The position numbers and the translations under genes were made by a program. Of a stretch of 64,000 nt of DNA, positions 36,501-47,159 are shown piece by piece. A model generated the notes under the pieces. That model made no database searches, was not told the DNA's origin, and worked only from the letters and a program-made list of their open reading frames with translations. The stretch covers positions 134,244,750 to 134,308,749 of the forward strand of contig NC_092878.1 of the NCBI RefSeq assembly GCF_028372415.1. Direction: 5' to 3'. This DNA comes from Notamacropus eugenii. Its lineage: Eukaryota; Chordata; Mammalia; Diprotodontia; Macropodidae. Every line of letters starts with the position of its first letter. Position 1 is the stretch's first letter.

Positions 36501-36595
36501 ATATTTGAAGAAACTTAATAGCCAGCCACTCCAAACATGTTATCTAAGGCACTGACAATTTCTTTGACTCAACTACATAAGCTCTATGTGTCATG
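33545..36595. other. unassigned, repeat-poor sequence
   Basis: About 3 kb in which no SINE, LINE or LTR motif was recognised. Short open stretches (34346-34567 plus, 33917-34162 minus, 35473-35787 plus) have no recognisable domain or splice context. It is the longest apparently repeat-free block in the window. Confidence 0.4.
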
Positions 36596-36632
36596 CACAC
36601 ACACACACACACATACATACATACATACATAT
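36596..36632. repeat. (CA)n/(CATA)n microsatellite
   Basis: Short (AC)n run passing into (ATAC)n. Confidence 0.95.
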
Positions 36633-36639
36633 TTCACCA

Positions 36640-39585
36640 AAATGGAGTTCTTATAATATATTTATAGAAAGTGTTCATTTGTCTAAATGATCAAAGAGAC
36701 ATGGCATTCACATAACAATATTTGAACAATATGCATCATGGTGAAATGTCAGCCAACCCACTCCATAGGCCAGCCATCTAAATGACACTAAACTCATCCC
36801 TATATTTATTCCTATCATTCTAAACTCTAGGGTTATCCAGGCTTATGTTTATATATTTCTTCAGTGATTAATAAATGCTTACTATGTATCTTAATTGGTC
36901 AAATAATCTCAGAATTAATCAATTACTTGCCTAATAAACTGATTTTATTAAACCACTGATTCTTATTTTATGTTACTATATTTGTATCTTCCTAAACATT
37001 AACACCCTCTACAATTTGCTAGTATTTCATAAATATCCGGGTTAAAATAATTTATGGAAAATGATATCAATAAAAAGACAAAGAAAATTACCTATATCGT
37101 TTTACCTCTGAGAACAGTCATAACAAGGAATCATCAATGAGCTATTTATAGAGACACATATCAAAGGAGTGTTAATTTTTGGAAAAATCACATTGAAATA
37201 ATATACAGTATATGATATAAAATACTCTTTAGTGAACATGCCACTTCAAAAAATAAGGAATTATATGCATAATGCATGGTATACATATTCAATGCTTTTG
37301 TTTTTACTTTTTGTCCTCCTTTTTTTCCCCTGAATATAAACAAAGCCCTTAGCCAAATTTTTAAGTGTCTGGATTTTCTATTCAGGAAGCATGATGTATG
37401 CATGAATTACATCCACTCTCAACTGGAAGTTTTGGTTCATGCCATTCACAAGCAATGGAAACTGCTGACTGACATACACATGGGGTATGCTAATCAGATC
37501 AAACTGGACATTTTCTTTCCATGAAATCAATGCCTGAATCTGTGCTTGTGTTTATATGTCAGCCCTCCCAAACAGTTTGAAATGTGGGGATCTTGCAGTT
37601 TTTATTCAATCTAAATGCATAAACTATTCAAATTAATTTCTAACCAAATCCAGCCTTTTAAGGTTATTTAATTACATTGCTTGCATGAAGTATTGTACTT
37701 AATGCTTTTGCTAAATCATTAAAGTAAAGGTAATGGAAGCATTTAAGTGTTCTGTTCTCTGAATGTAGTTGGACCCTAAAAGTGATTGACAAAAGTCAAA
37801 ATTCAAGAATCTTGATTAGATAGACATATGCTTATGTATTCAGGGACATGAGAAAAATTGGACCAGGAACTTTGGATATCTTATTGAAGGTTCCAGTCTG
37901 CACAGGGAGGAAAAGTTTCAGAAAAGGGTTAATTTCTTCTCCCTCTTGTTTTCAAATAACTCTCTATTCTTTCCTTCTATTCCAAGGATACTGATGAAGT
38001 GTTACCTGGCACAAGTCCAGTAAGTAATTTCCAGGCAATTAAATTTAGTTCCAATACCAAACCAGAATATTTTGTAGGTAGTTTGCAGGCTGTGTATCTT
38101 GACAAGGGCAAGTAATTTGGGAATACTTCTCAGTGTAAAAGGAATAATATTGATTTTGGTTCTGACCTCCCTTTTTAACCAGCATTAGTATCATGTAGTA
38201 GAATCACATCTTGTGCTTTACATGTGATTCCTGCCTTTATGAATAGAAAAAAGGAATAAAGCTCTGAATTGGAGTGAATGCTGGCATGTGTCTTCTGCAT
38301 ACATTTCTAATCACAAAACAGTAGAAAAAAAAGAATTATGCAACAAATACAGAATGACTAAATCTGAACCAACGGGAGGCACCAGACACAAATTCTTTCC
38401 AGATGTATGAAGAAAACTCTGAGCAGATTGGGGCAAAGAGGGACAGAAGATGCAGATAGTAAAGAGCCAGTTATAGGGTAAAATGATTGCCTAGCTAGGA
38501 AAAGGGGTTGAAGAAGTTGAAATTGCCCAGTTTCACGATAGTGTGAGATTCTATACAACAGTGGAAATGAGAGGGAACTAAGACAGAGGTGGAAAATTAG
38601 AGACAGATCATTTAGGAATATAAAAGATATTCTTAAAAAAATTCCAAGGAGCATAAATGTCCTGAGCATAAACCCACCTTATAAGTAGAACAAATTACCA
38701 GAAGGCTTATAAAAACTGAAGATCAAGTGAGCAAAATCTCGGAGGGTATATAATTCAAGAATCAAACTCCTATATGAATAAAAATGAACACAAAATCTCC
38801 AATATTGGACAGAACTGACCTGGACCAATCCCATAGTTATAGTTTGATTCAAACAAAATGAAAAGACACTTTTAGATCATCTAACATTTAATAAAAGTTT
38901 GTGTATTTTAAAATTAAGTAAAAAGAACATTCAGCAAGAATGTAGTATGGATTTTATTAGGTAAAACTTTCCTGCTTCTGTAATTGACGAGATGACATGC
39001 CTGGCCAAAAATATGTTTTTAACCAGAATTGCCTCTGTCTCCTTGTACACTAGGATTTTGTACTTAGTTGATGAGTTCAGCTACATCAAGAATGCTAACT
39101 TTAGTGCCCTGTATCAAATAAGTCTTGAGGATAGTTTCGTCATCTATTTTTGAGGGGTGGTTGCTTAGCCTGCATTGTAGCACATGCAAGAGATTCCAGA
39201 ATAATTCCTAATAGACATAAAAGATATTCAAGAATAATAAATATGAATTTAGGTCAGAAGTCAGAGCCCTCCATGCAGGACTGAAGAACACATCCAGTAA
39301 CACACAAAACTTGCAAAAGCATATTGGAGAATATTACTAGTGAAGTAAAGATTCTGAGAAAAAAGATGGTAGTTTTGGAACACACACACAAACCAGAAAT
39401 GGGAAGATGTATTGATTTAAGAGAAGCAAAAGGCAATAACTTATAAACCTCAAGCCAAAAATAAACAAACAAATCAACAAAGATGTAAATAATTCAAAGC
39501 GAGCCAGAACAATTGACCCTGAAGACAGGATGTACAGAAATGATTGAGTAATCACTTGTTCATAAAATTTCTGACTACGACTACT
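36640..39585. other. unassigned sequence
   Basis: About 2.9 kb without recognised elements. The A-rich stretch at 38340-39560 could be an old L1 body, but I could not match it to specific ORF motifs. Minus-strand open stretches there (38358-38669, 39254-39472 and 39337-39555) are Leu/Phe/Ile-rich by composition. Confidence 0.35.
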
Positions 39586-39589
39586 GAAT

Positions 39590-40400
39590 AAAATATAAAC
39601 TTCTGGTCCTACTGTCTTTCACAGTCTGGCTCCAAGATACCTTTCCAAAAAGAGATTTCACAGCATTTTTCTTGAGAGCACTGGGGTTGGAGTCAGGAAG
39701 ATCAGAGTTCAACTCTGGCTTTAGACACTGGCTGTGTAAGTCACTTAACATCTTGATGCCTCAGTTTCCTTCTCTCTAAAATGGGCATAATAATAGCACT
39801 TATCTCCCAGGATTATTGTGAGGACCAAATGAGGTAATATATTTGTGAAATATTTAGCACAGTTGCAGCACATGGTAGATGTTACCTTCTTTCATCTGTA
39901 GAAACAGAAGAGAATATTGTCATGGGAGACAGGGGAGAAGAGAATATCTAAGGAAAGGAATCTATTAGTACCCAAATCTGTAGAGACGATGAGGACTTTA
40001 AAAAGTAATTAGATTTAGCACTTATTTTTTCTAGCCAATCAAATTGATCACTGAAATTGACATTCAATCACCTACCTCCATGATTTTGCCCAAGGCATTT
40101 CCCATCCCTGGAATGTATTCCTGTCATTTTTGCCTCTCAGAAATAACATCTTCCCTCAAGCCTTAGCTTAAGAGCATCCTTATTCATAAAACCTTCCATG
40201 ATTTCTCTCCCCATCCCACCTCAGACTAATTTTTGAATGCTCTCTTTTCTCAAATATTCTTTACTTGTGTGTGTACATGTTATATCCCTTCTAAGCTGAA
40301 TGTAAGTTTAGTGAGAGTAAGAATGATTTCAATTTAATCTTTGTGTCCACAGTGACTTACATATCTTGCATAAGTGGTTGGCACCAGATTTTACCAGATT
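39590..40400 (+). mobile_element. L2 3' region, plus strand, split by a SINE
   Basis: 'cacagtctggctccaagata' near 39622 and, after the SINE, 'cccatccctggaatgtattc', 'aagccttagcttaagagcat', 'aaaaccttccatgatttctc' and 'tttgtgtccacagtgactta' follow the L2 ORF2 C-terminus and 3'UTR. The marsupial SINE at 39672-39895 interrupts it, so the L2 is older. Confidence 0.7.
39672..39895 (+). mobile_element. marsupial MIR-type SINE, plus strand, inside L2
   Basis: 'ttggagtcaggaagatcaga', 'gttcaactctggctttagac', 'cagtttccttctctctaaaa' and 'cccaggattattgtgaggac' give the same family as the SINE at 7403-7665. Confidence 0.85.
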
Positions 40401-41189
40401 CAATTTGTTAAATTGAATTAAAGTACGAATAGTGGAGAAAACAAGGGAGTGTTGGGAGGTGGCAGTCATATTCAGAGAGAAGGATTGGGTTTGGGCTGAA
40501 CTGGCCTAATTTGGGGAAGACCCTGTAGAGCTTAGATTGTAGGGCAAAGCTGACCCACAAAACACTGATATTACAGTCTTGTTAATGTGGGGTTTGGTGA
40601 TGATCTATTAAGAATATCATTGCAAAGGAAGCTACACTGAGCAATATTATTTTCTGAGGAAAAAGATAATGAAACAAGAAGTCTAGCTTTATGGAAAGCA
40701 ATCAGCCTGGAAAAAAATGTAAGGAATTTGGAAACTTTTATCGTAGAAGGACACAGTTTTTATTTTCATGTTTATAAGAATATTTAAATATCACGCAAGG
40801 TAATAGGTTGGGTCATATTCATTAATATTTGAAGAAAAGGACATTTTTGTAGAGAAGGGAGAATTGACTTGGAATCTATTTGCTAGGAGGAATATTAGAT
40901 GGTACCTCACCAGAAACCTGCTTGAAATAGAAATATTCTCTGAGCTACCACAGCCAAGTGATCAACCAGTATCTTTTTCCATGTTCCTGATGATAGACAA
41001 CTGGAGAACCCACTCACTACTTTATGAGGCTGTCCATTGAATTATTTTTTCAGAAAAGGCAAATTGTTAAGAATGACAACTGTTTTATCATATCAAGTTC
41101 TCCCATCCTCTAACTTCCAGCCATTAGTCCTAATTTCATCCTCAATAACCAAATCAAATAAGTCTAATTTTTATTTTTTTTTACTTTCC

Positions 41190-41312
41190 CTACTATTACC
41201 ACTAGATATTTTAAGATTCTTGAGGTAACAGATTGTGTTTTGTTTATTACATCTACCTTGTTATTAGTACAAAAACTCTCATATAATAGACACTTAAATT
41301 TATTGAAACCAA
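41190..41312 (+). mobile_element. L2 3' tail
   Basis: 'agattcttgaggtaacagat', the 'ttgtgttttgtttattacat' block and the tail 'agacacttaaatttattga' are a diverged L2 terminus. Confidence 0.5.
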
Positions 41313-41319
41313 GAGTATC

Positions 41320-41790
41320 CACTGGACAACCTCCTTTGGGGACATCTAGCTTATCATTCTCATCCCTAAAATTAGCAACCAGAATAGAACTCTATACTAC
41401 TTCTTTGACTGAAAAAAATCCTTTCAAATTCTCAGCTACTTTATTCTGAGAACTGTAATTCTATTGAAACAGGCTCTAATTTTACTAACTTCTTTGGTGA
41501 GTATCTCATATTGAGCTTATAATCAACTAAAACCTTTAGGTCTTTTTTATCCTTAGCCGTGTCCCATGTTCTGTAATTCTATGCTATTTTTGTTGTTGTT
41601 TGTTTGTTTTAACCCAAGTGCAAGACTAACCATTTCCCTTTCATAACTTTCTCGTTGATTTTTTGAGCTGGTAGAGTATTTTTTGAGATTTTCATTGTCA
41701 CATAATACATCATCTATTTTTCTCATTTTCAAGGGATTTTCTAAATTTGAATGTACCACCAAAATGATTCATTAAAGCAAACTTGGAAGA
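41320..41790 (+). mobile_element. ancient mammalian LINE-derived repeat (unnamed)
   Basis: 'ttaacccaagtgcaagacta' near 41610 and 'cacataatacatcatctatt' near 41700 recall a diffuse repeat common in marsupial and other mammalian genomes. I could not place it in a family and the borders are guesses. Confidence 0.35.
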
Positions 41791-41874
41791 TATGGGTGTC
41801 ATGCTAATCAAATGTATAGAAACTTTGATGTTTTAATTTAATGCTGTTTTCAGGTTATGCCACTCTAAAAAAAA

Positions 41875-42060
41875 TGAGCAAAAGTTGTATTGAGAATCAG
41901 AAGACTCAGTTTCTAGTCCTGAGACTGACAGTAACCCACTATATGTAACTTTGATCAAATGACACAGCCTCTCTGGTTTAAATTTATAAAGTAATGGGAT
42001 TGATCAAGATAAAATTAATGATAACTTCATATTCTATGATTCTGTAATCCTAATGTTGCC
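41875..42060 (+). mobile_element. MIR-family SINE fragment, plus strand
   Basis: 'gattgagaatcagaagact'-like start, 'ttgatcaaatgacacagcct' and the end 'tatgattctgtaatcc' fit a diverged MIR-type element. Confidence 0.5.
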
Positions 42061-42654
42061 TATACTTTGAATCATCTGTGACTGATAATTTGTACTTTAT
42101 ATAGATTTGAAACTGAAATAGATACATAGAAAGTTAGATATTACTTAAGATAGTAGGAGAGTTTGAGTTGCTCACACTGTTCTTCTGAAAAAGAGGAGAG
42201 AGGGAGCCTATACAATAGCACAATTAAATGAATTCGCAATTGCTTGAATGACCAGATCCAAAGTAATTAATGGTTTGATACTCAAGGAGTCAGGGAATGG
42301 ATTGACTAAAAGAAAGGAGGGCATTGAAAGGAAAACTAGAAAGAGATATTCTTAAAAGTCATGGCTGCCAAAGGAATTTGGTGGCCAAGTGGCAAGGAAT
42401 AAATAAATAGTGTTTTAGGGTAATTGTCTTTGCTACTCAATTGATTATATATTTTAAGTGAAGAAGCAGTATATAAATATATGGATAAAAATAATTTGAT
42501 TTTTTTAGAAATTTGGAATGGTATGAAAATTGAAAAGAAACATGTAGCAATAATGCCCACAAAAGGGAAAAGAAGAGAATGACATAAGTAAAATTTAAAA
42601 AAAAATATTAAATGTATCTATGCAAAATAATAATACTCATAACTGGATTATAGA

Positions 42655-42765
42655 AAATAGCATATATTAGAGTTGCAACTCAGAAATCATCTAGTGCAAC
42701 CTTTCAATTTTGTAGATGAGGACACTGAGGATCACAGCCATGTGGCTTCTTCACAAGAAAAGACA
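42655..42765 (-). mobile_element. MIR-related SINE fragment, minus strand
   Basis: 'cagaaatcatctagtgcaac' and 'attttgtagatgaggacact' match the family at 20025-20195. Confidence 0.5.
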
Positions 42766-42774
42766 TGGTTGAGG

Positions 42775-43075
42775 AACATGATACCTGTATGAAAGGATTT
42801 GTAAAACTCTCATATAAGAGAGGGATTAGGTTTGCTTTGCTGGATCCCAGATATCAAAATCTAGAGTGAAAGGTAAAAGTTGAAAAGTGAGAAAATGAAG
42901 TTCTATATCAGGAAAAAACAGAACTGAAATTTAAAAAAAAAATTACAGAGTTTTCCAAAACTAGAATGAATTGCCTTGCCTGTAATGTTTTCTATCAAGC
43001 ATATGCTGGAGGACCATTTGTCAGAGAAGTCTGTTTTTCAGGTATTGGTTGGAGTACTTTCAAATCTCAAATAAT
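42775..43075 (+). mobile_element. L3/CR1-type LINE 3' end, plus strand
   Basis: 'agagagggattaggtttgct', 'gttctatatcaggaaaaaac', 'tagaatgaattgccttgcct' and 'gctggaggaccatttgtcag' follow the L3 3' region. It lies about 250 bp upstream of the HSPA8 retrocopy. Confidence 0.6.
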
Positions 43076-43314
43076 TGGCAGAATAGGAAAAAAAAACCTG
43101 AGTGCACAAGATTCAAGAAAACAAAAGAAAGAGTAAGTGACTGGGAATGTACAGAGACAGAAGTGAAGAACAATCTAGAGGAATAGATGCAAAAAGCAGT
43201 AATACTAAAAGAATATATGATTTTCATATAAGGAAATCATCTTGATCATGAAGGTAGGATGCATAAAGAAAATTTATTCATTCTAAGTCTCTCAATAAAA
43301 TGATGACCATCCTA

Positions 43315-46300
43315 CTCAGAGCAGCAGCAGCCCTTCTTTATCCACAGTGCCAACTACGACCTCCAACTTCCCAGCAACCATGTCAAGAGGACCCACAGTT
43401 GGAATTGATCTTGGCACAACTTATTCCTATGAAGGAGTCTTTCAACATGGAAAAGTGGAAATCATTTCTAATGACAAAGGAAACAGGATCACCCCAAGTT
43501 ATGTCACCTTCACCAACACAGAACATTTAATTGGTGATGCTGCAAACAATAAAGTTGCAATGAAGCCCACCAACACAGTTTTGATGTCAAACATCTGATT
43601 GGTGGCAGATTTGATGATGCAGTTCTATAGTCAGAAATGAAGAATTGCCCTATTATAGTGGGGAATGACGCAGGGAGGCCTAAGGTCCAAGTGGAGTATA
43701 AAGGGGAGATTAAAAATTTCTATCAAGAAGAAGTGTCTTCTATGATTTTGACCAAGTTGAAAGAAATTGCTGAAGCTTACCTTGGGAAGACTGTCACAAT
43801 TGCTTTAGTCACTGTACCAGCTTAGTTCAAGAATTCCCAATGTCAGGGCACCAAACAAACTGGAAGCATCACTGGTCTTAATGTGCTCTGAATGATCAAT
43901 GAGCTAACTGCTGTTGCTGTAGCTGTAGCTTGGATAAAAAGGTTGATGTTGAGAGAAATGTGTTGATTTTCCACTTTGGAAGTGCTACTTTCAGTGTCTC
44001 CGTTCTTCCATTGAAGATGACATTTTTGAGGTCAAGCCCACAGCTGGGGACACCCACTTGGGTGAGGAGGACTGTGACAATCAAGTGGTCAACAATTTCG
44101 TTGTCAACTTCAAGTGACAACACAAGAAGGACATTAGTGAGAATAAGAGGGCTGTTAGTCATCTTCACAATGCTTGTGCGTGCAAAGCATACCCTCTCTT
44201 TGAGTACCCAGGCCAGTATTGACAATAACTCCCGCTATGAAGGTATAGACTTCTATACATTAATCACCCAAGCCCATTTTGAAAAGATGAATGCCAGTCT
44301 GTTCCATGGCACTCTGGACCCAGTGGAAGAGACTTTAAGAGATGTCAAACTAAGCAGAAAACTTGGAAAGAATTTTTACAACTAGTGTCTGTGATAAAGG
44401 CTTCATTTCTAAAATATATAGAGAACTGAGTCAAATAAAAAAAAAAACAACAAGTCATTCCCCAATTGATAAATGGTCAGAGGAAATGAACAGGCAGTTT
44501 AAAGAAGAAATTAAAGCTATCTATAGTCATATGGAAAAAAATGATCTAAATCACTATGATTAGAGAGATGCAAATCAAAACAACTTTGAAGTACCACATC
44601 ACACCTATCAGATTGACTAACTTGACAAAACAAGAAAATGATAAATGTTGGAGAAGACATAGGAGAACTGGAAAACTAATTCCTTGTTGGTGATGCTGTG
44701 AGCTGATTCACCCATTCTAGAGAGCAATTTGGAACCATGCCCAAAGGGCTATAGAACTGTGCACACCCTTTGACTCAGCAATACCACTTCCAGGGTTGCA
44801 TCACAAAGAAGTCATAAAAATGGGAAAAGGACCCAGATATACAAAAATATTAATAGCAGCTCTTTTGTGGTAGCCAAGACCTGGAAATTGAGGGGATTCC
44901 CATCAACTGGGGAATGACTGATCAAGTTGTGGTATATGAATGTAATAGAATACAAATTTTGCTATAAGAAATGACAAACAAGGGGACTACAGAAATACCT
45001 GGATAGACTTATATGAACTGAAGCTGAGTGAAGTGAGCAGAACCAGGAGAACATTATACACAGTAACAGCTACAGTGTGGGAAAATGTTTTTGATACACT
45101 TAATCCTTCACAGCAATGCAAGGATCTAAAACATTTCCAAAGGACTCATGATGCGAAATACCATCCACATCCAGAGAAAGAACTATGGAATAAGAACCAG
45201 AGTGAAGCAGACTATTTTCTCTTTTGTTGTACTTGGTTTAATTTAGTTTTGCTCATGCTTTCTCCCATTCATTCTAATTCTTCTATGCAACATGACTAAT
45301 GTGAAAATGCATTTAATGAGAATGTATGTGTAGAACCCATATAAGACTGCATGCCATCTTAGGGAGGGAGGGGAGATGAGGGGGAGAAAATTTACAACTT
45401 CTGGAAGTGGTTGTTGAAAACTGAAAACAAACAAATTAATTTTTAAAAGAGAATTGCCAAACTAGATAAATCACAGATTCATGACATCATTCTGGTGGGT
45501 GGTTCTAGCCATATTCCCCAAATTCAGAAGGTTCTGCAAGACTTCTTCAATGGCAGAGAGCTCAACAAGAGTATCAATCTTGATGGACTGTAGCTTATGG
45601 TGGAGATGTCCAGGCTGCCATTTTGTCTGGAGATAAATCTGAGATTGTGCAGGACTTGCTGCTATTGGATGTCACTGCTCTTTCCCTTGGAATTGAAACT
45701 GCTGATGGTGTTATGACCATTCTGATTAAACATAATATCACCACCCCCACCAAGCAGATACAGAACTTTACCACCTATTTAAACAACCAACCTGCTATGC
45801 TTACTTAGGTTTATGAAGATGAGAGAGCAATGCCAATAGATAACAACCGACTTGGCAAATTTGAGCTCACAGGAATCCCCCAGCACCCAGGGGTGTTCAT
45901 CAGATGGAAGCAACATTTGACGTTGATGCAAATGGCATCCCCAATATTTCTTCTGTGAATAAGAGCACAGGCAAGAAGAACAAGATCACATCACCAATGA
46001 CAAAGGACACCTGAACAACGAAGACATTGAGGATATGGTCCAGGAGGCTGAGAAATACAAGGCTAAGGATGAGAATCAGAGAGACAAGGTATCCTCCAAG
46101 AATTCCTTTGAACCTTATGCTTTCAACGTGAAGGCTACTGTACAGGATGAAGAACTGCAAGGCATGATTGGTAATGAAGAAAAACAGAAGATCCTTGACA
46201 AATGTAATGAAATAATGAACTAGCAGGATAAGAACCAGACTGCTGAGAAGGAAAAATTTGAGCATCAGTGGAAAGAATTGGAGAAGTCTGCCATCTCATT

Positions 46301-46600
46301 TGTACTATATCAGAGTGTAGGGTACATGCCAGGATGCATGACTGGTGGGTTCCCAGGCAGGAGAGCAGCCCCATCTAGAGGTGGACTAAACACACCAGAA
46401 GAAAGAGCACTCCAAACATTGAAGGACTCAAATTTGTAACCAAGGCAGTAGTGGTTAAAAGCAACATTTAACCAAGTGTGTAAATCCTGGCATTTGAATG
46501 TGTAGAGGGAGAGAAGAGAACAGCATTACTCTTTATCAGTATGTAAACAAGTGGAAATGCAATTCTTGCCCTGGAGAATAAAATCTATTTAAATTGTTAC
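43315..46600 (+). pseudogene. HSPA8: HSPA8 (HSC70) processed pseudogene, split by an L1
   Basis: An intronless copy of the constitutive Hsp70 chaperone mRNA. Short 5'UTR-like sequence precedes the ATG at 43380. Recognisable segments in order are the N-terminal phosphate loop ('[10 protein letters not shown]', from residue 8), '[10 protein letters not shown]', '[11 protein letters not shown]', 'STQASID', 'LFHGTLDPVEE', then after the L1 '[17 protein letters not shown]', '[15 protein letters not shown]' and the C-terminal '[12 protein letters not shown]'. These track HSPA8 rather than inducible HSPA1 (for example KVSSKN and DKCNEI). Defects include frameshifts from about 43580, a Tyr-to-TAG stop at 43823-43825 in the TVPAYF motif, a further stop at 'VL*MINE' near 43890 and decay of the Gly/Pro-rich tail. 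A 3'UTR with AATAAA at 46577-46582 follows; no poly(A) tail remains. It arose by LINE-mediated retroposition and is non-functional. Confidence 0.95.
44337..45464 (+). mobile_element. 5'-truncated L1 inserted in the HSPA8 pseudogene
   Basis: L1 sequence from 44353 ('agcagaaaacttggaaagaa') carries the last ~700 bp of ORF2 and the 3'UTR, ending in 'gagggggagaaaatttacaa' and a short A-rich tail. It has the marsupial L1 blocks 'caagtcattccccaattgat', 'gaatgactgatcaagttgtg' and 'gagtgaagtgagcagaacca'. Flanks are 'aagagatgtcaaacta' (44337-44352) and 'aagagaattgccaaacta' (45447-45464), the same HSPA8 codons duplicated. The insertion follows 'ttt|aaga', matching L1 endonuclease preference. It sits about at HSPA8 residue 322, in the same orientation as the gene copy. 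Confidence 0.92.
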
Positions 46601-46997
46601 CATAAGCAAAAGAATGATATCAGTCCAAAAGCTTGGATATCATAGGACAAGAAATAATATAGGAAAATGGCCCAGAACTTTTGAAAACACAAAACACAGT
46701 AACAATTGAAAGGCTCTACAGATAAACTTAAAACAAAACCTTTCTCCTCTAGAAACTCCAAGATAAATAGTGGTTAAATTTAAGAATTTAAACGACAAAC
46801 AACCCATTTTTCTAACGACCAGCAGAAAGACCTTCAAATATAAAAAAAGTGAATTTTTATAAGACAAGACTAATCTGGACCTCAAGAAAATTGCAGGAGG
46901 AAATGTAATGCCCTTGGGAATGTGTTTCCAAGAGCATGGAACTCAAAAATGAAACCCAAGACTGTAAGTCTGAGCCTAATTATTTTTCCTATAATTT

Positions 46998-47075
46998 CTT
47001 CTCTCTCTCTCTCTTTCTGACACACATACACATATGTGTATGTACATATGTGTGTACATATATACATGTATTCAC
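46998..47075. repeat. (TCTC)n/(CATA)n microsatellite
   Basis: A short CT run followed by an impure (ACATAT)n tract of about 80 bp in total. Confidence 0.85.
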
Positions 47076-47159
47076 ACCTTCATCTATTTATTTCATCTAT
47101 TTTATCTATTCATTCATTCATATATATGTTTTGTTTGTTTATTTTTATACTTTAATTAC

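Noticed and set aside
43896..44225. Minus-strand 109-codon frame
   Set aside because: It is antisense to the HSPA8 pseudogene and only reflects its codon structure.
45900..46374. Minus-strand frames of 79-121 codons
   Set aside because: Antisense shadows of the C-terminal part of the HSPA8 pseudogene.
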